DNA from: an uncultured bacterium
Lineage (GTDB): Bacteria > Myxococcota_A > Polyangia > Polyangiales > Houyiibacteriaceae
Assembly: GCA_937984275.1 (NCBI GenBank)
Contig: CALJYC010000046.1
Coordinates: forward strand, 1 to 37,297
DNA length: 37,297 nt
Direction of reading: 5' to 3'
This document shows, piece after piece, positions 30,226-37,297 of this stretch; position 1 is the stretch's first letter, and each line of letters opens with the position of its first letter. Under the pieces are notes generated by a model. It searched no databases and was not told the DNA's origin. It saw only the letters and a list, made by a program, of their open reading frames with translations. The position numbers were made by a program, and so were the translations under genes.

Positions 30226-30245
30226 TTTACCGCAAATTTACAAAA
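30226..30245. promoter_or_regulatory. candidate ScfR operator
   Basis: A/T-rich stretch in an otherwise GC-rich divergent region, 9-28 bases upstream of the scfR start codon. It contains TTTACAAA (one mismatch from TTTGCAAA, the core recognised by RamB and PccR) directly adjacent to TTTACCGCAAA, whose right half GCAAA matches the same core. The position fits autorepression. No second match is visible nearer to ecm in the 234-base gap, so control of ecm from this site would be at a distance of about 200 bases. Confidence 0.45.
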
Positions 30246-30451
30246 TCCACCAGACCCAAGAACCCAGTAAAAGTCATGTTTCCCGGCAGCTTGACCCGCA
30301 CCGGCCCTATGATAACCCACTAGAGATCGGGCTTGATCGTGTGAAGCTGTAAAGAGCACCGCAACGGTCGTGACGGCCAGAACGCAAGCAACGCGAAAAA
30401 CGATGTAGGCTTCTGCCCCCTCGGGCGGATCGCAGAGGAAAGGACCGGCGG

Positions 30452-32458
30452 ATGGCGGAGTACGGCAAGCGGGAGCGTGACAAACCGTGGATCATGCGGA
30501 CCTACTCGGGCCACAGCACGGCGGCCGCGTCGAACGAGCTGTATCGAACCAACCTGGCCAAGGGTCAGACCGGTCTCAGCGTGGCGTTCGATTTGCCCAC
30601 GCAGACGGGGTACGACGCGGACGATCCGCTCGCCCGAGGCGAGGTCGGTAAGGTAGGCGTTCCGGTTTCGCACATCGGTGATATGCGTGCGCTCTTCGAC
30701 GGACTGCCGCTCGACCAGATGAATACGTCGATGACGATCAACGCGACGGCGGTGTGGCTGCTGTCGCTGTATGTCGCAGCCGCCGAGGATCAAGGCGTCG
30801 ACCCGAGCGTCCTTCGCGGCACGACGCAAAACGACATCATCAAAGAGTACCTGTCGCGCGGCACCCACATCTTCCCGCCCGCGGCATCGATGCGGCTGAT
30901 CACGGATTTGATCAGCTACACGGTCAACGACGTTCCCAAATGGAACCCGATCAACATTTGCAGCTACCACCTACAGGAAGCCGGAGCGACGCCGACGCAG
31001 GAGCTCGCCTACGCACTGGTCACCGCGATCGGCGTCCTGGACGCGGTGAAGGCGACGGGCCGCGTGCCCGAGAGTGAGTTCGGCAACGTGGTCGGGCGTA
31101 TGAGCTTCTTCGTCAACGCTGGCATTCGCTTCGTCGAAGAGCTGTGCAAGATGCGCGCGTTCGTCGAGCTTTGGGACCGCGTCACGCAAGAACGCTACGG
31201 CGTCACCGACCCGAAACAGCGGCGGTTCCGGTATGGGGTGCAAGTGAACTCCTTGGGTCTGACGGAGCAACAACCCGAGAACAACATGATCCGAATCGTG
31301 CTCGAAATGCTGGCGGTGACTCTCAGCAAGGACGCACGCGCCCGCGCGATCCAGCTCCCCGCATGGAACGAGGCCCTCGGCCTGCCGCGCCCTTGGGACC
31401 AGCAATGGTCGCTGCGCGCGCAGCAAATCCTCGCTTACGAAAGCGACCTTCTCGAATACCCTGACTTATTCAAGGGGAGTGAGGTCGTCGAGGCACAGAC
31501 CCAGCACCTCGTCGACTCCGCGTGGGCCGAGGTACAAGAGGTGTTGAAGCGCGGCGGCGCAGTCGAAGCGGTCGAGAGCGGCTACATCAAGCAGAAGCTC
31601 GTCGAATCGAACGCAGCACGGCTTCGCGCGATCGAGAACGGAGACCAAATCGTCGTCGGCGTGAACAAATACGTCGAGAGCGCGCCCTCCCCGCTCACCG
31701 AGAACCTGGACGACGCGATCCTCACGGTCGACCCCGAGGTCGACGCGAATCAGCGTGCAGCGCTCGGTCGCTGGAAAGAAGAACGTGACAACGCAGCCGT
31801 GGAACAGGCGCTGGCAGAGCTGCAGCGCGTCGCGAATACCGACGAGAACATGATGGCCGCGTCGATTGCCGCCGCGCATGCGGGTGTGACAACGGGCGAG
31901 TGGGCCAACACCCTTCGCCAGGTTTGGGGCGAGTATCGGGCACCGACGGGAGTGGCGGGCGCCACCGTCAAGGCTTCGGGGTCCGGTGCCTCCGCCGACG
32001 TGATCGATCGACTGCGCGCTCGGCTCAGCGAGCTCGAGACCCGAATGGGACGGCGAGCGAAGCTGCTCGTGGGCAAGCCGGGCCTCGACGGTCACTCGAA
32101 CGGCGCAGAGCAAATCGCCATCAAGGCGCGCGACGTCGGTTTCGACGTCGTGTACGAAGGCATTCGCGTTTCGCCAGAGCAAATCGTGGCATCCGCACTC
32201 GAGGAAGGTGTCCACCTCATCGGCTTGAGCATCCTGAGCGGCTCTCATCTCGCGCTCGTTCCCGAAGTCGCAGAGCGGCTTCGCGCTTCGGGGCTCGGCG
32301 ACGTCCCGCTGGTGGTGGGCGGCATCATTCCAGATGCCGACGCTGAGCGGCTTCGCCACGAGGGGATTGCCGCGGTCTACACGCCGAAGGACTTCGAGCT
32401 CGACAACATCATGAGCGACTTGATCGACCTGGTGGACCGCCAGCATGCCGCCGAGTGA
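30452..32458 (+). CDS. ecm: ethylmalonyl-CoA mutase (B12-dependent)
   Basis: A 668-residue coenzyme B12 mutase that converts ethylmalonyl-CoA to methylsuccinyl-CoA. It differs from methylmalonyl-CoA mutase at diagnostic places: RTYSGHSTAAASN rather than the AGFSTAEESN form, FDLPTQTGYD rather than FDLATHRGYD, and MNTSMTINATA rather than the SVSMTMNGAV form. TTQNDIIKEYLSRGT and NICSYHLQEAGATP are also typical. The C-terminal B12 domain has GKPGLDGHSNGAEQIA with the cobalt-ligand DxHxxG, LSILSGSH and VVGGIIP. The length fits Ecm better than Mcm (about 720). The ATG has AAAGGA seven bases upstream. It is the first gene of a four-gene run and overlaps meaB by 14 bases. Confidence 0.92.
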   Translation: MAEYGKRERDKPWIMRTYSGHSTAAASNELYRTNLAKGQTGLSVAFDLPTQTGYDADDPLARGEVGKVGVPVSHIGDMRALFDGLPLDQMNTSMTINATAVWLLSLYVAAAEDQGVDPSVLRGTTQNDIIKEYLSRGTHIFPPAASMRLITDLISYTVNDVPKWNPINICSYHLQEAGATPTQELAYALVTAIGVLDAVKATGRVPESEFGNVVGRMSFFVNAGIRFVEELCKMRAFVELWDRVTQERYGVTDPKQRRFRYGVQVNSLGLTEQQPENNMIRIVLEMLAVTLSKDARARAIQLPAWNEALGLPRPWDQQWSLRAQQILAYESDLLEYPDLFKGSEVVEAQTQHLVDSAWAEVQEVLKRGGAVEAVESGYIKQKLVESNAARLRAIENGDQIVVGVNKYVESAPSPLTENLDDAILTVDPEVDANQRAALGRWKEERDNAAVEQALAELQRVANTDENMMAASIAAAHAGVTTGEWANTLRQVWGEYRAPTGVAGATVKASGSGASADVIDRLRARLSELETRMGRRAKLLVGKPGLDGHSNGAEQIAIKARDVGFDVVYEGIRVSPEQIVASALEEGVHLIGLSILSGSHLALVPEVAERLRASGLGDVPLVVGGIIPDADAERLRHEGIAAVYTPKDFELDNIMSDLIDLVDRQHAAE

Positions 32459-33452
32459 TCTCGCCGACGACCCGCAGGCTGTGATGTCCGCCGATAAGGC
32501 GGCTGTCTCCCGAGCCTTGAACCTCGTCGAAGATCGGCGGCCGGAAGCGCACACCCGCGTCACGGAGCTGTTGGCGAAGCTCAAGGACGCCCCCAAAGCT
32601 GCGGGCGGTCACCGCGTCGGCCTCACCGGGCCGCCAGGCGTCGGAAAGAGCACGCTGACATCGGTGCTGGCGCGCGCAGTTCGGCAGCGAGGCAGAACCC
32701 TCGGTGTGGTTGCCGTCGATCCATCCAGCATACGCTCGGGCGGCTCGTTGCTCGGCGACCGCGCGCGGATGAGCTTCGACCCTGCCGATGCGGGCCTGTT
32801 TGTCCGCTCCCTCGCGACCGCCGGCGAAGTCGGAGGCCTTGCTTACGCGGCCAACTCCGCCATGCGCGTATTGGCCGCCGCGTTCGACATGGTGGTCGTC
32901 GAGACCACGGGAGTCGGGCAGTCGGAGATCGACATCGTCCACGTGGCAGACACAGTCGTGCTCGTGATCCAGCCCGGAAGCGGTGACGTGCTCCAGTTCC
33001 TCAAGGCCGGCATCATGGAGATCCCAGATATACTGGTTGTAAACAAAGCCGACCACGAGGAGCTAGCGAAGCGCGCTGTTGCCGACCTGCGGGGGGCTCT
33101 TCAAACCGCCCATGCGGCCGGGGCCAGTAGCGGACAGGACGCGAGCTGGGAGACCCCGATCATCGCGACCAGCGCGACGAAAGGCTCCGGAATTGACGAG
33201 CTCATCGACGCCCTCGATGGGCATCGGCAACACCTCGAGGCGACGCTCGCGGCGCGCCGTCGCCAAGGCGAGGTCCAGTGGACCCTCGACCTTTTCAGCC
33301 GGAAGCATGGCGAACATGGGGTTTCGACCCTAGGTGGCCTGGCGCGGCTGAAAGCTCGCGCCGAACGAGACCTCGACGGCGGACAAACGCCGTTGAGCCT
33401 TTGCGAACACTTGAGCCGAGAGTATGTAGCAGCGCTCGGCAAAACTCCGTGA
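32445..33452 (+). CDS. meaB: methylmalonyl/ethylmalonyl-CoA mutase GTPase chaperone MeaB
   Basis: A 335-residue G3E-family P-loop GTPase (ArgK/MeaB) that gates B12 loading and protects B12 mutases. P-loop GPPGVGKST is at 62-70, VAVDPSSIRSGGSLLGDRARM follows, then VVVETTGVGQSEIDI (the metal and switch region) and the base-recognition motif VVNKAD. The C-terminal dimerisation helices are present. The gene starts inside ecm (14-base overlap), which fits a chaperone dedicated to Ecm. ccr starts eight bases after its stop. The overlap start ATG has only a weak ribosome site, so coupling to ecm is likely. Confidence 0.95.
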   Translation: MPPSDLADDPQAVMSADKAAVSRALNLVEDRRPEAHTRVTELLAKLKDAPKAAGGHRVGLTGPPGVGKSTLTSVLARAVRQRGRTLGVVAVDPSSIRSGGSLLGDRARMSFDPADAGLFVRSLATAGEVGGLAYAANSAMRVLAAAFDMVVVETTGVGQSEIDIVHVADTVVLVIQPGSGDVLQFLKAGIMEIPDILVVNKADHEELAKRAVADLRGALQTAHAAGASSGQDASWETPIIATSATKGSGIDELIDALDGHRQHLEATLAARRRQGEVQWTLDLFSRKHGEHGVSTLGGLARLKARAERDLDGGQTPLSLCEHLSREYVAALGKTP

Positions 33453-33459
33453 GGAACAC

Positions 33460-34680
33460 ATGAGTGAACGTCCAGATATCGTCCCCGTCGGTCAAGTCCC
33501 AGAGCTAGGCGCCGTGCCCGAGAGGATGCACGCCTACGTCATTCGCCCAGAGCGCTTCGGCGAGCCCAAGCAATCGTTCCAGCATGAAGAGATGCCGGTT
33601 TGGGAGCTTGGTCCGGGCGAAGTCCTGGTGCAGGTCATGGCGGCCGGCGTCAACTTCAACGGCATCTGGGCGGGACTCGGCAAGCCGGTCAATGTGCTCA
33701 GGGGTCACGGCCTCGACTTCCACATTGCTGGCTCCGATGCCTCGGGCGTCGTGTGGGCGGTAGGCCCCGGGGTCAACGATCACACGGTTGGCGACGAGGT
33801 GGTGCTGCACTGCAACCATCTCGTCAACCCGGGCACCAACGACCTACAGACCATCTGGGGCTACGAAACGCCCGATGGCTCGTTCGCGCAGTTCACCAAG
33901 GTGCAAGCCCAACAGGTGCTTCCAAAGCCCGCGCACCTCAGCTGGGAAGATGCCTCGAGCTACGGCCTCACCTATTACACGGCACACCGCATGCTGGTCG
34001 ACCGCGCCAAGGTCCAGCCGGGCGAGGACGTGCTCATCTGGGGAGCCGGCGGCGGTCTCGGCGTGTTTGCCGTGCAGCTTTGCAAAGTCATGGGCGCGCG
34101 CGCAATTGCCGTCGTCTCGAGCGACGACAAGGCCGATCTCGTCATGCGGCTCGGAGCGCACGGAGTCATCAATCGCAGAGACTTCCCAGCGCTTCAGTAC
34201 AAAGACGATATGACGCCCGAGGAGCAGAAGGCGCACAGCGCCGACCTCAAGGGTTTCGGCAAGCGCATCTGGGAGATTCTCGGCGAGCGCAAGGGGCCGG
34301 ATGTCGTGTTCGAGCACGTCGGCAAAGCCACCTTCCCGGCCAGCGTGTTTCTGGCAGCGAAGTACGGCCGAATCGTCATCTGCGGCGCCACCACTGGCTA
34401 CAATCTCAACTTCGACGTGCGTCACCTTTGGATGCGCCAGAAGAGGATCATCGGCTCGCATTTCGCCGACGCCGATTCCGCGAGTCGCGCGAATCGCCTG
34501 GTGATTCAGGATAAGGTCAAGCCGGTGATGACGCGCCTCTTCACCTGGGAAGAGATTCCCGAGGCCCATCAACTGATGTACGAGAACAAGCTCCACGGCA
34601 CGGTCGCGTGCTTGGTCGGCGCGCCCCGGCCCGGGCTCAAGAACCTCGAAGAAACCCTCGCTGCGATTGCGAACGGTTAG
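33460..34680 (+). CDS. ccr: crotonyl-CoA carboxylase/reductase
   Basis: A 406-residue MDR-superfamily enzyme that reductively carboxylates crotonyl-CoA to ethylmalonyl-CoA with NADPH, the signature step of the ethylmalonyl-CoA pathway. It contains AAGVNFNGIWAGLGKP at 62-76, whose Asn is in the region that binds CO2 in characterised Ccr, HIAGSDASGVVWAVG, then TIWGYETPDGSFAQF, the Rossmann IWGAGGGLGVFAVQ and the C-terminal GYNLNFDVRHLWMRQKRIIGSHFAD, all Ccr-like rather than simple enoyl reductase. It is preceded by GAGGAA overlapping the meaB stop. mcd follows after eight bases. Confidence 0.94.
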   Translation: MSERPDIVPVGQVPELGAVPERMHAYVIRPERFGEPKQSFQHEEMPVWELGPGEVLVQVMAAGVNFNGIWAGLGKPVNVLRGHGLDFHIAGSDASGVVWAVGPGVNDHTVGDEVVLHCNHLVNPGTNDLQTIWGYETPDGSFAQFTKVQAQQVLPKPAHLSWEDASSYGLTYYTAHRMLVDRAKVQPGEDVLIWGAGGGLGVFAVQLCKVMGARAIAVVSSDDKADLVMRLGAHGVINRRDFPALQYKDDMTPEEQKAHSADLKGFGKRIWEILGERKGPDVVFEHVGKATFPASVFLAAKYGRIVICGATTGYNLNFDVRHLWMRQKRIIGSHFADADSASRANRLVIQDKVKPVMTRLFTWEEIPEAHQLMYENKLHGTVACLVGAPRPGLKNLEETLAAIANG

Positions 34681-34688
34681 GAGCAGCC

Positions 34689-36302
34689 ATGCAGCAAATC
34701 ATCGAAGCCCTTGAGGGCGTCTACCAGCGGGCGCACGACAACGTGAAAGCGCTCGTCTTCGAGGGGGATCGGATCAGCGCGAAGAAGCTGAACGAGAACC
34801 AGCTCGCCGCCCATGCGGTTGCGTACCTGGCAACCGAGCTCGAAGCGTGCCGGCAGATGGCAGCGTGGTCCGAGCGTGTCGGGGGAGACTACGAGGGCAA
34901 GGTGGCGCGCGCTTACGTCGGTGAGGTCGCGCGCGCGATCGTCGGCGGCATCGACCTCGGCGCATGTGAGAACATCGGTCTCGGCGAGCTCGGCATCACC
35001 GATGCTGACCTCCGTGAGACCGTGCTTCAGCCGGATGTCGTCGCGTTTTCCACCGAACACGCCAGCGGCCAGGTGTACATCGAGCTCGCCGCGCATGCGC
35101 GGGACCACGGGTTCCCGAACCCAGGGTTCGACGACGAAATGCTCGACGAGATTCGTTCGCAGTTCTCGAAGTTCGTAGATGCTGAGGTCATCCCGCAGGC
35201 ACAGGAGATCCACCGCAACGACGCCTTGATCCCGATGGACATCGTCGACCAGATGAGCGAGCTCGGCGTCTTTGGGCTCACGATCCCCGAGGAATACGAC
35301 GGGCTCGGCATGAGCAAGGTCGCGATGTGTGTGGTCACGGAAGAGCTATCCCGCGGTTACATCGGCGTCGGCTCGCTGGGCACGCGCTCGGAAATCGCAG
35401 CCGAGCTGATCATGGGTGGTGGCACCGAGGAGCAAAAGAAGAAGTGGCTCCCGAAGCTCGCCGCAGGCGAGGTGCTTTCGACCGCGGTCTTCACCGAGCC
35501 CAATATCGGCTCGGATCTGGCCCACCTCGGAACGCGCGCGGTCAAGCAAGATGACGGCAGCTACGTGATCAACGGGCAGAAGACGTGGATCACGCACGCG
35601 GCTCGCGCGGACCTGATGACCGTCCTCGCTCGCACCGACGCAAGCGAGCCGGGCTACCGCGGCCTGTCGATGTTCCTCGCCGAGAAGACGCGCCGAAGTC
35701 GCGACGCCGGCGAAACCGAGTTCGTCGACGAGGGCCTCACCGGAACCGAGATCAAAGTGCTCGGCTACCGTGGCATGGGCGAATACGAGCTGAGCTTCGA
35801 AGACTTCAAGCTCCCGGCGGACTCGCTGCTAGGCGGCCAGGAAGGCGCGGGGTTCAAGCAACTGATGCGCACGTTCGAGAGCGCGCGGATTCAAACAGCG
35901 GCGCGCGGCGTAGGCGTGGCGCAAGCCGCTCTCGAGGATGCGATCCTCTACGCGACCGAGCGCGAGCAATTCGGCGGACCGATCTTTCAGTTCCCCCGCG
36001 TCGCTCGAAAGATCGGCCGCATGGTCGTCCGCATCCAAGCCGGCCGGCAGATGACCTATTTCAGCGCTCGTGAGAAGGACCAGGAGAAGCGCTGCGACCT
36101 CGAAGCGGGCATGGCGAAGCTCCTGGCAACCCGCTCCGCGTGGGAAGCGGCGGATGCGAACGTCCAGATTCACGGCGGAAACGGCTACGCGGAGGAGTAC
36201 ACCGCCTCCCGTCTGTTGGTGGACGCGCGAGTCCTCAGCCTCTTCGAAGGCGCCAACGAGATTCAGGCGCACGTCGTCGCGCGCCGGCTTCTCGAAAGCT
36301 GA
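34689..36302 (+). CDS. mcd: (2S)-methylsuccinyl-CoA dehydrogenase
   Basis: A 537-residue acyl-CoA dehydrogenase with the extra N-terminal helical domain (1-150) characteristic of Mcd; ordinary acyl-CoA dehydrogenases are about 380 residues. It oxidises methylsuccinyl-CoA to mesaconyl-C1-CoA. The dehydrogenase part has IPEEYDGLGMS, the FAD motif FTEPNIGSDLA, INGQKTWITHAAR, ARGVGVAQAALEDAILYATEREQFGGPI, IHGGNGYAEEY and EGANEIQ near the C-terminus. I chose the ATG at 34689, preceded by GGAG at the ccr stop; the upstream frame has no homology. It closes the ecm-meaB-ccr-mcd run. Mesaconyl-CoA hydratase and mcl genes are not in the window. Confidence 0.94.
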   Translation: MQQIIEALEGVYQRAHDNVKALVFEGDRISAKKLNENQLAAHAVAYLATELEACRQMAAWSERVGGDYEGKVARAYVGEVARAIVGGIDLGACENIGLGELGITDADLRETVLQPDVVAFSTEHASGQVYIELAAHARDHGFPNPGFDDEMLDEIRSQFSKFVDAEVIPQAQEIHRNDALIPMDIVDQMSELGVFGLTIPEEYDGLGMSKVAMCVVTEELSRGYIGVGSLGTRSEIAAELIMGGGTEEQKKKWLPKLAAGEVLSTAVFTEPNIGSDLAHLGTRAVKQDDGSYVINGQKTWITHAARADLMTVLARTDASEPGYRGLSMFLAEKTRRSRDAGETEFVDEGLTGTEIKVLGYRGMGEYELSFEDFKLPADSLLGGQEGAGFKQLMRTFESARIQTAARGVGVAQAALEDAILYATEREQFGGPIFQFPRVARKIGRMVVRIQAGRQMTYFSAREKDQEKRCDLEAGMAKLLATRSAWEAADANVQIHGGNGYAEEYTASRLLVDARVLSLFEGANEIQAHVVARRLLES

Positions 36303-36335
36303 CGGGCCCGGCCCAAGCGGCCATACTGCCCTGGG

Positions 36336-37297
36336 ATGAGCCCTGATCGCGTCGGCGGAAGGCGGAGGCCGGTTCGCATCGCCTTTGCCATAGTGCTCGC
36401 GCTGCAGGTCTTCTTGGCCGTGTGGGGCGTCGCCGATCAATGGACTCGCGGCCACAACGGCTGGAACGGCTCCGCGTATCACAACGCCGCGCGCAACACG
36501 TTGCGCTGGGACGTGCTGTTCCCGCTGCAGTATGAGACCGCCAACGTTCCCCCGAAAAGGGAGCAGCTCTACACGCACGCACCGCTCGCGCTGCACCTAC
36601 ACAACGTCGCCAGCGTGAAACTCTTCGGCGATCGCGAGGTGTCTATCCGGCTGGTCGCAGGCTTCTGGAGCGTGGCCGCCCTCTGCATGTTGTTCGCCGT
36701 GGTGCGACGCCTCTGGGACGATGCCCACGCCCTAGCCGCCTCCGCGATCTACGTCGCCCTCCCGATCAACGCGATCTACACCAACATGGCCAACCACTCG
36801 GCCGGCTTCATCTTCTGGTCCCTACTCACCCTCTACCTCTACATCCGAGCAATCCGCGCCCCACCCTGGCGCCGCCTGGACTTCGCCCTCTTCCTCGCCA
36901 CCTTCGCCATCGCTGCCAGCTGGGACTGGCCCGCCTATTACATCGCCGCCTGCATAGCCCTCCACTGGACCCACACACTCACAAAAAAAGGGGTCAGACC
37001 CCTTTTCAGAAGGGTAGGCGATAGCGTGGGCGCGGCGAGCCCCGTGGGCGATGCAAAGCATCGACTTTACGGGGTGGGGCAGGACAACCTGCCGCCGCAG
37101 GCGTCCGGCGAAAATTTCTCGAGGCTCGGGGTGTTTTGTGGGTGGGTGGTTCTTTTGTTTTTGGGGCATTTCGTGTTGGTGGAGGTGGTCACTGGGAATC
37201 TGGATGAGTTGACAGGGGCATTCAATACGCGGCGGGCGCTTTCTTGGGCGCGATTTCGGACGCACTTACTGGTGGTGCCACAGCTGATGTTCACGGC
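36336..37297 (+). CDS. membrane glycosyltransferase, GT39/ArnT-like (3' truncated by window end)
   Basis: An open frame of 320 codons running off the right edge without a stop. It starts with an ATG 33 bases after mcd. An N-terminal membrane segment (AFAIVLALQVFLAVW) is followed by a luminal loop with GHNGWNGSAYHNAARN, then several hydrophobic helices (VAGFWSVAALCMLFAVV, ASAIYVALPINAIYT, AGFIFWSLLTLYLYI, FALFLATFAIAASWDW). This order resembles dolichyl-phosphate-mannose or lipid-linked sugar transferases (PMT_2/ArnT). The donor is unknown, and the usual acidic residue in the first loop is replaced by His/Asn. From about residue 217 to 259 the frame reads through the second palindromic element without disruption, after which hydrophobic sequence (VVLLFLGHFVLVEVV) resumes. 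Codon use switches across the element from C-ending to G/T-ending. Confidence 0.75.
   Translation, partial: MSPDRVGGRRRPVRIAFAIVLALQVFLAVWGVADQWTRGHNGWNGSAYHNAARNTLRWDVLFPLQYETANVPPKREQLYTHAPLALHLHNVASVKLFGDREVSIRLVAGFWSVAALCMLFAVVRRLWDDAHALAASAIYVALPINAIYTNMANHSAGFIFWSLLTLYLYIRAIRAPPWRRLDFALFLATFAIAASWDWPAYYIAACIALHWTHTLTKKGVRPLFRRVGDSVGAASPVGDAKHRLYGVGQDNLPPQASGENFSRLGVFCGWVVLLFLGHFVLVEVVTGNLDELTGAFNTRRALSWARFRTHLLVVPQLMFT
36986..37110. repeat. second palindromic element with additional hairpins, inside a coding frame
   Basis: The left end is the same GGGGTCAGACCCC arm with flanking A and T runs (36986-37006). It is followed by a structured stretch. There is a nested stem with CCCCGT at 37040-37045 pairing ACGGGG at 37069-37074 around CGATGC/GCATCG at 37049-37063, then a hairpin GGCAGG-ACAA-CCTGCC at 37078-37093, and a weak GCCG/CGGC stem at 37094-37109. 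The right boundary is set by the end of visible structure and is uncertain. The element is transcribed and translated as part of the glycosyltransferase frame. Confidence 0.8.

Noticed and set aside
30291-30313. TTGACC and TATGAT as a sigma-70 promoter for ecm
   Set aside because: The spacer is only 11 bases, well below the usual 16-18.
30452-32458. Assignment as methylmalonyl-CoA mutase
   Set aside because: The diagnostic segments (YSGHSTA, LPTQTGYD, MNTSMTINATA), the shorter length and the ccr/mcd neighbours fit ethylmalonyl-CoA mutase.
31466-32596. Minus-strand open frame of 376 codons across ecm and meaB
   Set aside because: Antisense shadow; the plus-strand genes have clear family motifs throughout this span.

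Overview
The window is high-GC (roughly 60-65 % by eye), densely coding bacterial chromosome with no rRNA, tRNA, CRISPR or phage genes and no transposase. Two features suggest a deltaproteobacterium-like organism, most likely Myxococcota. One is the mix of Gram-negative envelope genes (an MlaE/MlaF lipid transporter pair) with glutaminyl cyclase, a cyclase/STAND-like giant and TPR proteins. The other is an ethylmalonyl-CoA pathway cluster under a short-chain acyl-CoA regulator. This is an inference from gene content; there is no phylogenetic marker alignment behind it.

Layout. 0-3.8 kb: an SDR oxidoreductase and a FolB-cupin fusion (minus), diverging from a PLP aminotransferase and a D12-class adenine methyltransferase (plus). 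3.83-3.89 kb: a 62-bp palindromic element with GGGGTC/GACCCC arms. 3.9-8.2 kb: minus-strand MFS transporter, hexanucleotide repeat, mlaF-mlaE and alanine racemase. 8.26-10.0 kb: glutaminyl cyclase (plus) against a second orphan DNA methyltransferase (minus). 10.1-15.4 kb: plus-strand thiS-thiG-thiE, a signal-peptidase-like protein lacking its catalytic dyad, and purQ-purL. 15.4-24.8 kb: a minus-strand block (NAD-epimerase, TPR protein, glpK, UPF0158, smc, APC permease). 25.0-27.3 kb: a large protein resembling a nucleotide cyclase plus STAND ATPase in which both catalytic sites look degenerate. 27.3-30.2 kb: scfR-yajQ-pheA on the minus strand. 30.45-36.3 kb: ecm-meaB-ccr-mcd on the plus strand. 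36.3 kb to the end: a truncated membrane glycosyltransferase carrying a second, in-frame copy of the palindromic element.

How the genes work together. ccr (crotonyl-CoA carboxylase/reductase), ecm (ethylmalonyl-CoA mutase), meaB (the B12-mutase GTPase chaperone) and mcd (methylsuccinyl-CoA dehydrogenase) are the core of the ethylmalonyl-CoA pathway for acetyl-CoA assimilation. The divergent ScfR/RamB-type regulator, with a TTTGCAAA-like site directly in front of its start codon, is the natural controller. Thiamine thiazole and purine genes form a second biosynthetic block.

The most unusual signal is the repeated palindromic element. One copy sits between two convergent genes and supplies the C-terminus and stop codon of one of them. 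The other lies in frame inside a membrane-protein gene without breaking it, like the Rickettsia palindromic elements. Around both copies the plus strand switches from strongly C-rich on the left to G-rich on the right over about 250-300 bp per side, with balanced composition outside. The skew is carried largely by third codon positions and points to an element-centred mutational or DNA-synthesis process.
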